Part shown: piece by piece, positions 20,127-29,446 of the stretch
Layout: every line of letters starts with the position of its first letter
How positions within the stretch are numbered: the first letter of the stretch is position 1
Source: a bacterium
GTDB lineage: Bacteria; Zixibacteria; MSB-5A5; GN15; FEB-12
DNA length: 64,000 nt
Assembly: GCA_020444475.1 (NCBI GenBank)
Contig: JAHLKV010000002.1
Location: forward strand, 789,947-853,946
Direction: 5' to 3'
Made by a program: the position numbers and the translations under genes
Notes under the pieces: model-generated
What the model was told of the DNA's origin: nothing
The model's database searches: none
What the model saw: only the letters and a program-made list of their open reading frames with translations

Positions 20127-20741
20127 CTAATAATTCTCATGGTAGCTGACCGAAAGCCTGGGGCGCCGGATCGGGAATGGGTCCTCGCTGGAACAGAAGT
20201 CCTGTTCCGGTCCCGTCGTGGTGAGCATCACGCCGTAGCTGAGCGGGTCGGTATAGGCGTCGAGTACATCGAAATATACCCAACCCTCGATCAGGACACC
20301 CAGTGACATGTCGGCCGGGTCGAACTGCGGGGCCAGGCGCCAGGTGACGGAATCCTCAAACCACGGTTGCACCACGCGGTGGGCCGTAATGGCGAAGTAC
20401 CAATCCCGGTCTTCGGTGACTCGCAGGCGCAACACAGCGCGGGTAATCCGGTCGGCGGCGACCGAGTCCGGAAGCGGCGGCAGGCCGATCAAAGTCCGGG
20501 TGATGGACAAGGGACCGCCGACAATGTCGACATAGGCGACCCGCACCAGGTTGGCGGTTCCATACCCAACATCGGGCACTGCCGACTGGATCATGGCATC
20601 TTCGGTGATATCGAATTTGACCGTTACGACCGGACCGAGATCGTCATCGGGATCGGCGGACCGCTCGTCGCAGGCGACACACAAGGCGCACAGCGCCATG
20701 AGCGTCGCCGCAAACGACTTGACTGGAATGATCTTCATCAA
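20127..20741 (-). CDS. DNRLRE-type domain lipoprotein
   Basis: Lipobox-like ALCVAC; pattern DAMIQSAVPDVGYGTANLV typical of DNRLRE domains. Confidence 0.6.
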   Translation of the reverse strand: MMKIIPVKSFAATLMALCALCVACDERSADPDDDLGPVVTVKFDITEDAMIQSAVPDVGYGTANLVRVAYVDIVGGPLSITRTLIGLPPLPDSVAADRITRAVLRLRVTEDRDWYFAITAHRVVQPWFEDSVTWRLAPQFDPADMSLGVLIEGWVYFDVLDAYTDPLSYGVMLTTTGPEQDFCSSEDPFPIRRPRLSVSYHENY

Positions 20742-20760
20742 CCCTCCCCCGGTGTCTCTA

Positions 20761-22977
20761 TTACTTCTTGCTTACGCTGGAGTTGCACAGGACCGAGAAG
20801 AACTCGTTGAAAAAGAGCTCTTTCGGTTCCTGCGGCAGCGGTCCGAAAAGAAACGTATCATTCGGCGCGGCGAGCATCTGACGATAGAACGTATTCTGCC
20901 GTTCCTTCGACTCCACTCGCATGATAACCGGCATCCGGTACTCCGCCGGTACGTCTTCGGTTATCACCGTGCCGTTGACATACCAGCCATCGTCGCGCTG
21001 CTCGATCGTATATTCGACCTTGTACTTGGGGATACCGCGACCGAACAACCAGTGATCGAAAAACCAGTCGAGCGGTTCCCCGTAGTGTTGTTCGGCGAGT
21101 GCGATGATATCGGCGTTGCTGAACGCCTGCGTATTGGCGCGGAGTGAAAGCTCCGCGAGGAAGCGCCTGAAGGTGCTCTCGGAATTGTTTTCGAGATCGA
21201 TCATGGCGAACCGAAGCATATGCAACATCCAGGCGCCTTTGTAGGTGCGAAGAACAGCATTGACCCGGTTGCCGAGGGCCAGCGGCTGGTCACCGTCCTT
21301 GTCGCGAACCGAAAGGACATTGCGCCGGCGATCCTCCAATTCAGAATAGAAAGCATCGGGACCGACCGACCGCTGTGCATACATCAGTCCGAAATAGTCC
21401 GGGACCGCATCGGCCAGCCAGTACTCCCGTTCGGAGCGCGGCTTGAGCGTTGCACCAAACCACTGGCGAGACATCTGCTGGCCGGCCTTCATCTCGATTC
21501 CGCCCGTCCCGGCCGTATAACAATACAACTGCGGGATGTCAACCAGGCCCGGCATGGAGAGGTTGCTGTCCGGGAAGACGGTCAGGGCGAAAACACCACG
21601 CGGAGGACCAAAGGTCGACGTGGCATAGTTGAACGACTGCTGAGCGGCGGATTGGTACTGGTCATCGGGGATGAAACAGTTCTGCTGTTTCTTGATCGCT
21701 TTCGACTTAAGGACATCCATCGTGATGCCCATGGCGGTCGGCAGCGGGTTCGATTCGTAACCGGAGACGTAGCCCTGATACGAGAAGCGCCAGTAGGGCT
21801 GGCTGGTCACGACCGTAAACGTATCGTACCTGCCGTCGCGACCGGTTGGGCCCTTGTCCGGCATGAGATAGGTGTAGTCTTTCGGTACCCGGAAGTGCAG
21901 CGTATGGGGCGTCGGGGACGGATTTTCGACGAACGGGAAGGCGTGCAGGAAGTCTTTGCCGTGATACCAGAGCGTGAAGGTCAACGTGTCGCCTGCATAG
22001 GCATACTCGGGAAGGATGATTCCGATGAACGAGAAGTCCTTACGGCGTTTGTAGTCGACCCGGGCGCCGTGGTAGTAGATAGAGTCTTCGCTCAGGTTGT
22101 AGTTGAGGAAGAGGGTGACGAATTTCATCGAGTCAGTGTCCACACGCACTTTGATGGTTGTCTCGCAACCCTCCATCTTTTTGGCGTCCATGCCGCCCAT
22201 CTCGACCGTGGCCCTGATATCGAGGAGCGTCGTCGGATAGGGAACTTCCGATACTGCCGCATTCGACGATATCCCGTTCTCCTGCCGCTGTGTTGAGACC
22301 GCCTCAACCGCCGAGAAATCACCGCCATACTTCTCGTAGCCGATGGCGGTCTGTTCCGGGCGGTTGGGATCGTAGGAGAAGTTGGTGCGGTTGAAGTCTA
22401 TCCAGAAGTAACCGTCGGGGCCGCGTTCGTAGCAGGAGCGAAGGAGCTGGAAGTAGTGGTCATAGGTGTGGAAAATGCGGGGACGGAAGAAAAACTCGCC
22501 CTGCGCCTGCATGGTCTGGGTATAGTATTTGAAATCGAGCGTGGAGACCTCGAATTCGGCCAGCTTCCCGGCCTCGAGATCGAAATCATCGCTGAACCGG
22601 ATGAAACAGATGCTGAAATCTTCATCGATAGCAGGACTTCCGGTCGCCCATTCGAGATTGGCGCGTTCAACCGGCACAGCGGGAGCGGGGATCGTGGCGT
22701 GTCCGGTGCCGATGAATATGGCCGTGGTGGGGCGGTCGAACACATGGCGGAGCAGGAACAGCTTGCCCTCGGTGAACGTGAAGGTAGCGACGTCTTTTTT
22801 GTAAACGAAGTCCTTGATATCGGCGATCTGACACGGGTTGTTGAGCAGATCGAGATCGAGCCGGCTGTAGTTGGTCTCGAATTCCTTCATGAAATCGGAC
22901 TGGGCGGTGGTGGTCGTGCCAAGCATGCCGGCCAGTGCGAGCGAGACAAGCAGTAGACGAGTTACACGCTGTTTCAT
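20761..22977 (-). CDS. Secreted M1-like (gluzincin) aminopeptidase homologue lacking the HExxH motif
   Basis: M1-like segment MKAGQQMSRQWFGATLKPRSEREYWLADAVPDYFGLMYAQ aligns to HExxHQWFG...WLxEGFAxY but the ligand residues differ. Confidence 0.7.
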   Translation of the reverse strand: MKQRVTRLLLVSLALAGMLGTTTTAQSDFMKEFETNYSRLDLDLLNNPCQIADIKDFVYKKDVATFTFTEGKLFLLRHVFDRPTTAIFIGTGHATIPAPAVPVERANLEWATGSPAIDEDFSICFIRFSDDFDLEAGKLAEFEVSTLDFKYYTQTMQAQGEFFFRPRIFHTYDHYFQLLRSCYERGPDGYFWIDFNRTNFSYDPNRPEQTAIGYEKYGGDFSAVEAVSTQRQENGISSNAAVSEVPYPTTLLDIRATVEMGGMDAKKMEGCETTIKVRVDTDSMKFVTLFLNYNLSEDSIYYHGARVDYKRRKDFSFIGIILPEYAYAGDTLTFTLWYHGKDFLHAFPFVENPSPTPHTLHFRVPKDYTYLMPDKGPTGRDGRYDTFTVVTSQPYWRFSYQGYVSGYESNPLPTAMGITMDVLKSKAIKKQQNCFIPDDQYQSAAQQSFNYATSTFGPPRGVFALTVFPDSNLSMPGLVDIPQLYCYTAGTGGIEMKAGQQMSRQWFGATLKPRSEREYWLADAVPDYFGLMYAQRSVGPDAFYSELEDRRRNVLSVRDKDGDQPLALGNRVNAVLRTYKGAWMLHMLRFAMIDLENNSESTFRRFLAELSLRANTQAFSNADIIALAEQHYGEPLDWFFDHWLFGRGIPKYKVEYTIEQRDDGWYVNGTVITEDVPAEYRMPVIMRVESKERQNTFYRQMLAAPNDTFLFGPLPQEPKELFFNEFFSVLCNSSVSKK

Positions 22978-23012
22978 AGATCCCCTTCCTCTATCGATAC
23001 GCTGCTGACTTT

Positions 23013-23591
23013 CTATACGGACGTACGGGCGTCGCGATTGTCAAGTTCTTCAGTTATACCGGCAAGCCGGGCTACCAGGGCGTTGAATTCCCGGTGTTTC
23101 TGTTCGTAGTTTTCCAAAGCGGGCAGGAAATGGTAGCCCGGATGGTCAGACCAAACCGACTTGATCGCCTTTTCTATAGCCAGGGCCTCATCGATCGTTT
23201 CCTGCCGCACCGAGTCGGTGCGATAGAACGTGTCACCGAGATCCGCGGCGGAGCCGAGATGCACGACCGAATCGTATCGTTTATACTCGTGCGTGATAGT
23301 AGTATTCACCAGTTGAGCGGTCTCGGGATGAAACGCGAAGGCATCGACTGTCCCGCGATCGGTCACGAAATCCCGCCCCCCCAGCTCCTTCTCACGGGCC
23401 ACCTGCCGTCGGTAAATCTCCCGGTGAAACGCCTCACGGTCGGTTCGGAAGCCGGGATTTTCGATCAGCAGTTGTCGTGCCAGTTCCGGCAGGAACGCAA
23501 ATGCGCGGAATCGCCTGTCCGATGCCAGGCGGTCGAACATCTCGGTCTTTCCCGATGCCGGCGCGCCGGTTATGACGATACGATGGGGCAT
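23013..23591 (-). CDS. AAA_28-like P-loop ATPase/kinase
   Basis: Walker A ITGAPASGKTEMFD; DRGTVDAFAF region. Confidence 0.75.
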   Translation of the reverse strand: MPHRIVITGAPASGKTEMFDRLASDRRFRAFAFLPELARQLLIENPGFRTDREAFHREIYRRQVAREKELGGRDFVTDRGTVDAFAFHPETAQLVNTTITHEYKRYDSVVHLGSAADLGDTFYRTDSVRQETIDEALAIEKAIKSVWSDHPGYHFLPALENYEQKHREFNALVARLAGITEELDNRDARTSV

Positions 23592-23725
23592 GGGCTAAGT
23601 CGGTCCTCTCCGTGATACGATACGTCTCAATCTACCCGCCCCTGAGTGTGGTGTCAAGGATGGGACAAGATGTCGGGGAACAGAATGTGATGGTGTCGGT
23701 GTACCGATGACCGTATGATTGTATC

Positions 23726-24004
23726 ATGGCAGACAAAAGAAAACTCCGCGACCTGGTCTCGGTCGGCAAGGCGTTTGAGCGTGACCTGGCGCTGCTGGGG
23801 ATCACCGAGGTTGAACAGTTGAAAGGCCGCACGGCCGATGAGCTTTACGAGCGGCTTCAGGATATCACCGGAACACGTCAGGATCCGTGTGTGCATGATA
23901 CGTTCCGCGCCGCGATCGCCCAGGCTGAGAATCCTAACCTTCCCGAAGAGCAGTGCCGCTGGTGGTATTGGTCTAACGTGCGGAAGGGGAAGCAGGGGCG
24001 GTAA
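23726..24004 (+). CDS. Cdd1-like helix-hairpin-helix protein
   Basis: LGITEVEQLKGRTADELYERLQ...DPCVHDTFRAAIAQAENPNLPEEQCRWWYWSNVRK matches the Cdd1/pathogenicity-locus family. Confidence 0.85.
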   Translation: MADKRKLRDLVSVGKAFERDLALLGITEVEQLKGRTADELYERLQDITGTRQDPCVHDTFRAAIAQAENPNLPEEQCRWWYWSNVRKGKQGR

Positions 24005-24018
24005 GTTTGGCGATTGGG

Positions 24019-24046
24019 GTCATCCTTCGACTCCGCTCAGGATGAC
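24019..24046. repeat. Module L
   Basis: GTCATCC ttcgactccgctca GGATGAC; same 14-nt loop at 43443-43472 with a compensated stem change. Confidence 0.7.
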
Positions 24047-24272
24047 GAAGGGGTGGCGCTCAGGATTGCGTCGGCAGGGATAGTAGGTCAGCTCCGGTCG
24101 CGGTTCGCAAACCCGATGATGATGACCGGCTGTTCGCGCGACCGGTGCTGACATGATCGGCGACGGTCCCGCCCCGTGTTGCTCCCGCCATCCCTGTAGC
24201 GCCGGTCCCCTCCACGGACTTCTCGATCGGCTTTCGCTTTCGATTCGACGTGTGTCCGTGGATGAGCGGGCG

Positions 24273-24415
24273 TTTTTTCAAGGACCTGCGTGTAGCATAC
24301 ACGCCCATGAGAGGCGAATCAGGTCCTCGCCGTGCAGGCGAACGTCGAACGATCTCAATCGAATCCCAGGCAGTCGACCGACGGTGGGAAGGTGACAGGG
24401 ACCTGATCTACAGGG
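24273..24415 (+). repeat. Element I, copy 1 (~143 bp)
   Basis: Shares both ends with 29188-29329: AGGACCTG...ATGAGAGG...ATCAGGTCCTCGCCG...GGGACCTGATCTACAGGG. Confidence 0.75.
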
Positions 24416-24450
24416 GACTGATGAGCTAAATCCCCCTTCGACTCGATCAT

Positions 24451-24474
24451 GGCGGGTTCGAAGACGGACTCGCC
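24451..24474. repeat. Module C
   Basis: GGCGGGTTCGAAGACGGACTCGCC; related copies at 26177 and 63899. Confidence 0.7.
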
Positions 24475-24878
24475 CTACAGCTTTCTTTCCTACATCACAC
24501 ACGCCCCGTCGAATCAAGAGTAAACTATCTATATTTCTTGTATTTTTCCGCGTCTCCACCGACTCTCCATACGCAGAGGGAGTGAGAGACGTCTCACTGA
24601 TTTTCATCTTCATGTGCATCGGCCTTACTGGGGACTCCGCACGGAGCTGTGGGAGTTTTACATCGACGTCAACCGTGAAGGAGGTGATGTTCGGGGCGTA
24701 AGGTCGAATCGCAGTTTCGCAATGATTCTCAGCAAGTATAACGGTTAACCCGATCGACAGACGGATAGATCTGTGCGCCGGTCTCAAAAAGCGGCTTCCG
24801 GCGTGGAGGGTGAACTACGCCCGGCAGGGACGGTCGGGTTGGCAGATCCGAGATCGATCACACAAACTGGAGAGTGGT

Positions 24879-26063
24879 ATGCGTAAGGCTTTAGTTCTTC
24901 TTATCGGCGCTTGTGCGCTTCTGCTGTTGGCGGTGGGATGTTCCACCGATTCCCCGACTTCGTCGGCGATAAACGATGACCTGTCGTCGAAACCTGCGAC
25001 CGTGGACGGTACGGTCAACCTGCTGGTTGGTTTTGAAAAAGGCAATCGTCCGGACAACGCGGTCAAGGCCCTCGGCGGCTCCGTAAAGCAGGAATTCAGG
25101 CACGTGCCGATCGTCTATGTGTCGATTCCGGTTTCGGCCCGCGCGGCGCTTGAGAAAAATCCGAATGTGCGGTATGTCGAAGAAGAGATGATGCGTGACT
25201 ATGTCGCCCAGGTACTCGACTGGGGTGTCAATCGAATCGATGCCGAGTATGTGTGGACGAACAGCGTCTATAACGGCGCCGGTGTCAATGTTGGCGTACT
25301 CGACTCAGGTGGCGACATGGACCATCCGGACATCACCTGGGCCGGCGGCTATTCGGCGATCAACAGCGATGTCAACGACTGGGAAGACAAGGTCGGCCAC
25401 GGAACCCACTGTGCGGGGATTATCTCGGCCAACAACAACGATATCGGTGTGGTCGGTGTCGCTCCCAACTGCAATATCTATGCGGTGCAGGTCGGCTCGC
25501 GGCGGCTCTCGACCCTGGATATCATCGAAGGTATCGACTGGGTGATCGCGTCGCACCACGATGCTGACCCGAACAACGATATCATGGTCATCAACATGAG
25601 CTTCGGCGGTCCCGGCTCGACAGCGGAAGAAGACGCGCTGATTGCGGCGTACAACGACGGCATCCTCTGTATCGCGGCTGCCGGTAACGAAAGCGGCGCG
25701 GTGAGCGCGCCGGCCAGCTATAGCTGCGTGATGGCGGTGACAGCATCGACCTCGACCGATGCCTTCGCGACCTATTCGAACTACGGTCCCGAAGTTGAAC
25801 TAATCGCCCCCGGCAGCTCGATCCTGTCCACCTACAAGCGCGGCGGCTATGCGACCATGAGCGGGACGTCGATGGCGTCGCCGATGGTGACCGGTGCGGC
25901 GGTGATCGCCTGGCAGGCCCATCCGACCTACACCAACGTCCAGATGCGGGCGCTCTTGAACGGCACGGCTGAGGATATCGGCCTGGGTGCGTATTATCAG
26001 GGGAATGGACTGGTCGATGTCGAGAATGCGACGTTGGGCACGACGAACGGGAATGACTATTAG
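24879..26063 (+). CDS. S8 subtilisin-family serine peptidase, predicted lipoprotein
   Basis: Lipobox LLLLAVGCS; catalytic VLDSGGDMDHPD, GHGTHCAGI, SGTSMASPM; N-terminal I9-like propeptide. Confidence 0.93.
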   Translation: MRKALVLLIGACALLLLAVGCSTDSPTSSAINDDLSSKPATVDGTVNLLVGFEKGNRPDNAVKALGGSVKQEFRHVPIVYVSIPVSARAALEKNPNVRYVEEEMMRDYVAQVLDWGVNRIDAEYVWTNSVYNGAGVNVGVLDSGGDMDHPDITWAGGYSAINSDVNDWEDKVGHGTHCAGIISANNNDIGVVGVAPNCNIYAVQVGSRRLSTLDIIEGIDWVIASHHDADPNNDIMVINMSFGGPGSTAEEDALIAAYNDGILCIAAAGNESGAVSAPASYSCVMAVTASTSTDAFATYSNYGPEVELIAPGSSILSTYKRGGYATMSGTSMASPMVTGAAVIAWQAHPTYTNVQMRALLNGTAEDIGLGAYYQGNGLVDVENATLGTTNGNDY

Positions 26064-26082
26064 TAGGCTGTGACAAAGTAGT

Positions 26083-26205
26083 GGCAGGACCACTTCGTCC
26101 TGCGGACTCGGGTCCTGCCCTACTTAGGCACTGCATTGTGTCGTCAGGCGACCCCGCCTGACGACATCAAAACGAAGGGCGGGTTCGAGGACGGACCCGC
26201 CCTAC
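26083..26205. repeat. Hairpin cluster: modules A (inverted), B and C
   Basis: A 26083-26119; B TGTCGTCAGGCG-accc-CGCCTGACGACA 26139-26166; C GGGCGGGTTCGAGGACGGACCCGCCC 26177-26202. Confidence 0.8.
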
Positions 26206-26211
26206 AATCTA

Positions 26212-26502
26212 CTACGACGGCATCCAGATCTTCTCGGCGTGGACCTGCTCGACCGTGCCGGGGATATTCAACGGCTCGCTGACTTTCGTATAGAAGCAGA
26301 TGCCCTTGTACGATGTCAGGTACTGGTAGTTGGTCGTGAAGATGCCGCCCTTGGCGACCACCACCAGTCCGTCTTTGTTGCGATGCAGAATCTTGATGAA
26401 ATCATCGGGCGCCATCCGCACCAACGATCCCGAAGCTTTAATCGCGTTGGCGATTGCGGCAGCCGCGGCTGCCGCAGCAGCAGCTCCTCCTCCGTAAGCC
26501 AT
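26212..26502 (-). CDS. Conserved-looking hypothetical protein with poly-Ala/Gly N-terminus
   Basis: MAYGGGAAAAAAAAAAIANAIKASGSLVRM...VVVAKGGIFTTNYQYLTSYKGICFYTK. Confidence 0.7.
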   Translation of the reverse strand: MAYGGGAAAAAAAAAAIANAIKASGSLVRMAPDDFIKILHRNKDGLVVVAKGGIFTTNYQYLTSYKGICFYTKVSEPLNIPGTVEQVHAEKIWMPS

Positions 26503-26570
26503 GTCTGTACCCTTCTCTTTACAACAGCATACGCACACGCAGCCGCTGTATTCGGAAAAATCGGCCGAAT

Positions 26571-27056
26571 CTACTTCGTCGATTCATCCGGCTTCTTCGG
26601 GACGGCGACAAGCTGGGCGATCCGCCAGTCGTTGTCGGCGATCTTGTGCCAATCGGCGATAAACCGGCCCGACTGCCCGTACGATGCGCCCCCCGGGAAT
26701 GATATTCGGTAGGTGAAATCTCCGGCGTGGAATGCCGAAGAATCATCGAGCCGAAGGATCTCCGTCGCCATCGAAAACGTAACATCGACCAGCCGTGTCG
26801 ACATCAGGTTCAGCAACTGCCGGGCGTTGGCCCTGCCTCGAATAGTCCGCCCTTCGGCGGTAATCACCACACTATCGGCCAGGACACTAACGACACGGTC
26901 GACATCCTTGTTCGCGACCGCTTCGACTACCTGAGCTACCCGGCTCTCGATCTGCGCCCGATCATCGGGCGCCGGAGGTCCATCCTGTGCGAATGGACTC
27001 GCACCAAACGTCACAAGAATGGCAGCGATCAGAATGTATTGCCGGAGCGATCTCAT
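26571..27056 (-). CDS. NTF2/SnoaL-like (DUF4440-type) secreted protein
   Basis: Signal peptide and NTF2-like pattern (VEAVANKDVDRVVSVLADSVVI). Confidence 0.7.
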   Translation of the reverse strand: MRSLRQYILIAAILVTFGASPFAQDGPPAPDDRAQIESRVAQVVEAVANKDVDRVVSVLADSVVITAEGRTIRGRANARQLLNLMSTRLVDVTFSMATEILRLDDSSAFHAGDFTYRISFPGGASYGQSGRFIADWHKIADNDWRIAQLVAVPKKPDESTK

Positions 27057-28870
27057 GTCAGCGAGTCCATCTCTTTGACGAGCGAGTCAAACATCTCGAT
27101 CGTCGCGAGCACCGGCTCCGGGGTGGTCATATCAACACCGCAAATCTTCAGCAGCTCGATCGGATAATCCGAACCGCCCGCCTTGAGCATGTCGAGATAC
27201 TTTTCGATAATCCCCGGCTCGCCGTCGAGGAACTTCTTCAGGATCGCCTGCGACGCTGCAAACGAGGTCGCATATTGATACACATAGAAACTGCGATAGA
27301 AGTGCGGGATGCGCGCCCATTTCAGCGGTGTGTCATCGTCCATCTCGATCTGGGGACCATAGTACTGCAGAGTGAGATCGTGCCAGAGTTTGGTCATGAA
27401 GTCGGGCGAGAGGGCGCCCCCGTTTTCGACATGCTCGTGGATAGCCAGCTCGAACCGGGCGTACATGATCTGGTGGAAGAACGTCCCCATCGTACCGTTA
27501 AGCTGGCGATCGAGAAGATACAGCCGCTCGCCGGTCTCTTTCACGCGCTTGAGCAGGTACTGCAGCAGGAGCCCCTCGTTGAGGGTCGATGCTACTTCGG
27601 CGACAAAAATCGAGTACCGCGCCTTCGGGTACGGCTGAGTCGTATTGGCCAGATAACTGTGCATGGCATGCCCCATCTCGTGGGCGAGCGTAAACATGCT
27701 CTCGGCGGTATCGTTGTAGTTCATCAGCACGAACGGGTGTGTGTCGACATTGTCGCCATAGCTGTAGGCGCCGCCGCCCTTGCCCTGTGTCTCGTAGACA
27801 TCGACCCAGCGCGATTTCATGGCGCCGGTGAGAACCTCGTTGTAGGTCTTGCCGAGCGGCGTGACCGCCTCGAGCAGATGCGAGATCGCCTCATCGTACT
27901 TGACTTCGAGATCGAAATCCGGAAAGAGCGGGCAGAGCATGTCGTACGGGGCGATCGTATCCAGCTTCAGGATTTTTTTTCTCAGTTTCGTATAGCTGTG
28001 CAGCGCCGAGAGATTCTTCTCGGTCGAGTCGAGCAACTGGTGGTAGACCGAGAGCGGGATATTGTCACCGTCAAGCGCACTGTGCAGGCAGTTATCGTAG
28101 TTGCGAACCTTCGCGTAAAACACATCCTGATTCACCGATGCGCTCAACGTCGCACTGATTGTATTAAGATGCGCGCGGTACGTCGAATAAAACGCCTCGT
28201 TGGTGTCGCGGCGCACCCGGCGGTCTTTGGAGTCGAGGAAACGCGCATACCGCTGCTTGGTTAGCTGAACTTCGTTGCCGGTTTCGTCGAGAATCGACGG
28301 ATACGTCAGGTCGGCATCATCGAGCATGGCAAAAATATTGTCCGGGCCACGAGAGATCATGCCCATCATGGCGAGGACCTCTTCGACCTCGCCCGACCGG
28401 ATATGCGCCTTGGAACGAATCAGCTCTTCGATATAGAAATCGTAGACATCGGTCTTCGGGAATCCGGCGGCGAGTTTGCGAAGCTCCGCTTCGTCGAGCG
28501 CCAGCAGCTCCGGCTCCACAAACGAGTACGCCGCCCCGGCCTGCGAACCGGTCATGGCGACCCGTTCGGTCATCTCCTGATATTTCGAGACCCGGTTGTC
28601 GAGATCCTTGTTGAGATAGGCGTACTGGTAGAGCGAAGACAGCACGCGCTGCATGGTGGAACGGCTCTCCAGGCACTGCCAGAGCGTCTCGGCCGACTCG
28701 GCGAGCCGGCCACGGAAACTTTCGGCCTCTTCGATCAGCTTCTTGGCTTTCGCCAGATCGGCTTCCCAGGCGCCGTCGTCCTTGTAGATGTCGGTCAGGT
28801 CCCAGGTGTCTTGGGGAGCGATATCACCCCGCTGGGGAATGGTATTGGTCTGGGTCGCTTCGGTCGCCAT
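27053..28870 (-). CDS. pepF: Oligoendopeptidase F (M3 family)
   Basis: HEMGHAMHSYL zinc motif and M3B architecture; start placed at MATEATQTNT. Confidence 0.94.
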   Translation of the reverse strand: MATEATQTNTIPQRGDIAPQDTWDLTDIYKDDGAWEADLAKAKKLIEEAESFRGRLAESAETLWQCLESRSTMQRVLSSLYQYAYLNKDLDNRVSKYQEMTERVAMTGSQAGAAYSFVEPELLALDEAELRKLAAGFPKTDVYDFYIEELIRSKAHIRSGEVEEVLAMMGMISRGPDNIFAMLDDADLTYPSILDETGNEVQLTKQRYARFLDSKDRRVRRDTNEAFYSTYRAHLNTISATLSASVNQDVFYAKVRNYDNCLHSALDGDNIPLSVYHQLLDSTEKNLSALHSYTKLRKKILKLDTIAPYDMLCPLFPDFDLEVKYDEAISHLLEAVTPLGKTYNEVLTGAMKSRWVDVYETQGKGGGAYSYGDNVDTHPFVLMNYNDTAESMFTLAHEMGHAMHSYLANTTQPYPKARYSIFVAEVASTLNEGLLLQYLLKRVKETGERLYLLDRQLNGTMGTFFHQIMYARFELAIHEHVENGGALSPDFMTKLWHDLTLQYYGPQIEMDDDTPLKWARIPHFYRSFYVYQYATSFAASQAILKKFLDGEPGIIEKYLDMLKAGGSDYPIELLKICGVDMTTPEPVLATIEMFDSLVKEMDSLT

Positions 28871-29027
28871 AGCGGTCCTTTCGGTCGGTTTGTTCTCTGC
28901 TGCACCAAAATCGCAAACCCGGTGGTCGATGGCAAGCGGCAAGTGGTGTGTATAGATACAGTCGAGAAGGCCGGGTGGTTCCGCCTGCGGGGCAGGTGCC
29001 TTGTCGACCGGAGTCGGTGGGACCCGA

Positions 29028-29121
29028 GTAGGCCGCGGCTGCTTGCAGCCCGGCTCCGGCAAACTGCACCGAGTGGACCACCACCTATGGTCGGATCGTT
29101 CCGGACCTGTAGCGCAGGTCC
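29028..29121. repeat. Module E plus GGACCTG-tagcg-CAGGTCC palindrome
   Basis: GTAGGCCGCGGCTGCTTGCAGCCCGG at 29028-29053; palindrome at 29103-29121. Confidence 0.65.
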
Positions 29122-29187
29122 CGTCCGCCGCCGTTTCGGTTGACAGTGACAAAGGATAGGAGCAGTTGCCTTGATGGTTGTTTGATC

Positions 29188-29329
29188 TTTTCGAGGACCT
29201 GCGTCGAACATCACCCGATGAGAGGTCCGATCAGGTCCTCGCCGGGGTTGCGCCGCTCGCAAACACGTCTTTCGATCTATCAGCGCGATCTAATACGGAA
29301 AATCAGTGAACGGGACCTGATCTACAGGG
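29188..29329 (+). repeat. Element I, copy 2 (~142 bp)
   Basis: Homologous to 24273-24415 at both ends and in the AGGACCTG/CAGGTCCT/GGGACCTG arrangement. Confidence 0.75.
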
Positions 29330-29360
29330 ATAAGATACAAGCAGTGCGGTCCGGCAGCGC

Positions 29361-29420
29361 GGCGCACGAGGACGTACGCCGCGCACAGGGGGAAGCTGTC
29401 AGGCGGGGTCGCCTGACAGC
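29361..29420. repeat. Modules F-variant and B
   Basis: GGCGCACGAGGACGTACGCCGCGCAC, then GCTGTCAGGCG-gggt-CGCCTGACAGC (29395-29420). Confidence 0.7.
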
Positions 29421-29446
29421 ACATCATAGACTGCAATTCGCTTTCG

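Noticed and set aside
24278-24787. 169-aa minus-strand ORF between the Cdd1-like and S8 peptidase genes
   Set aside because: Runs through element I and a C module; composition is typical of spurious repeat-derived ORFs.
26987-28264. 425-aa plus-strand ORF opposite pepF
   Set aside because: Antisense shadow ORF; the M3 peptidase on the minus strand explains the region.
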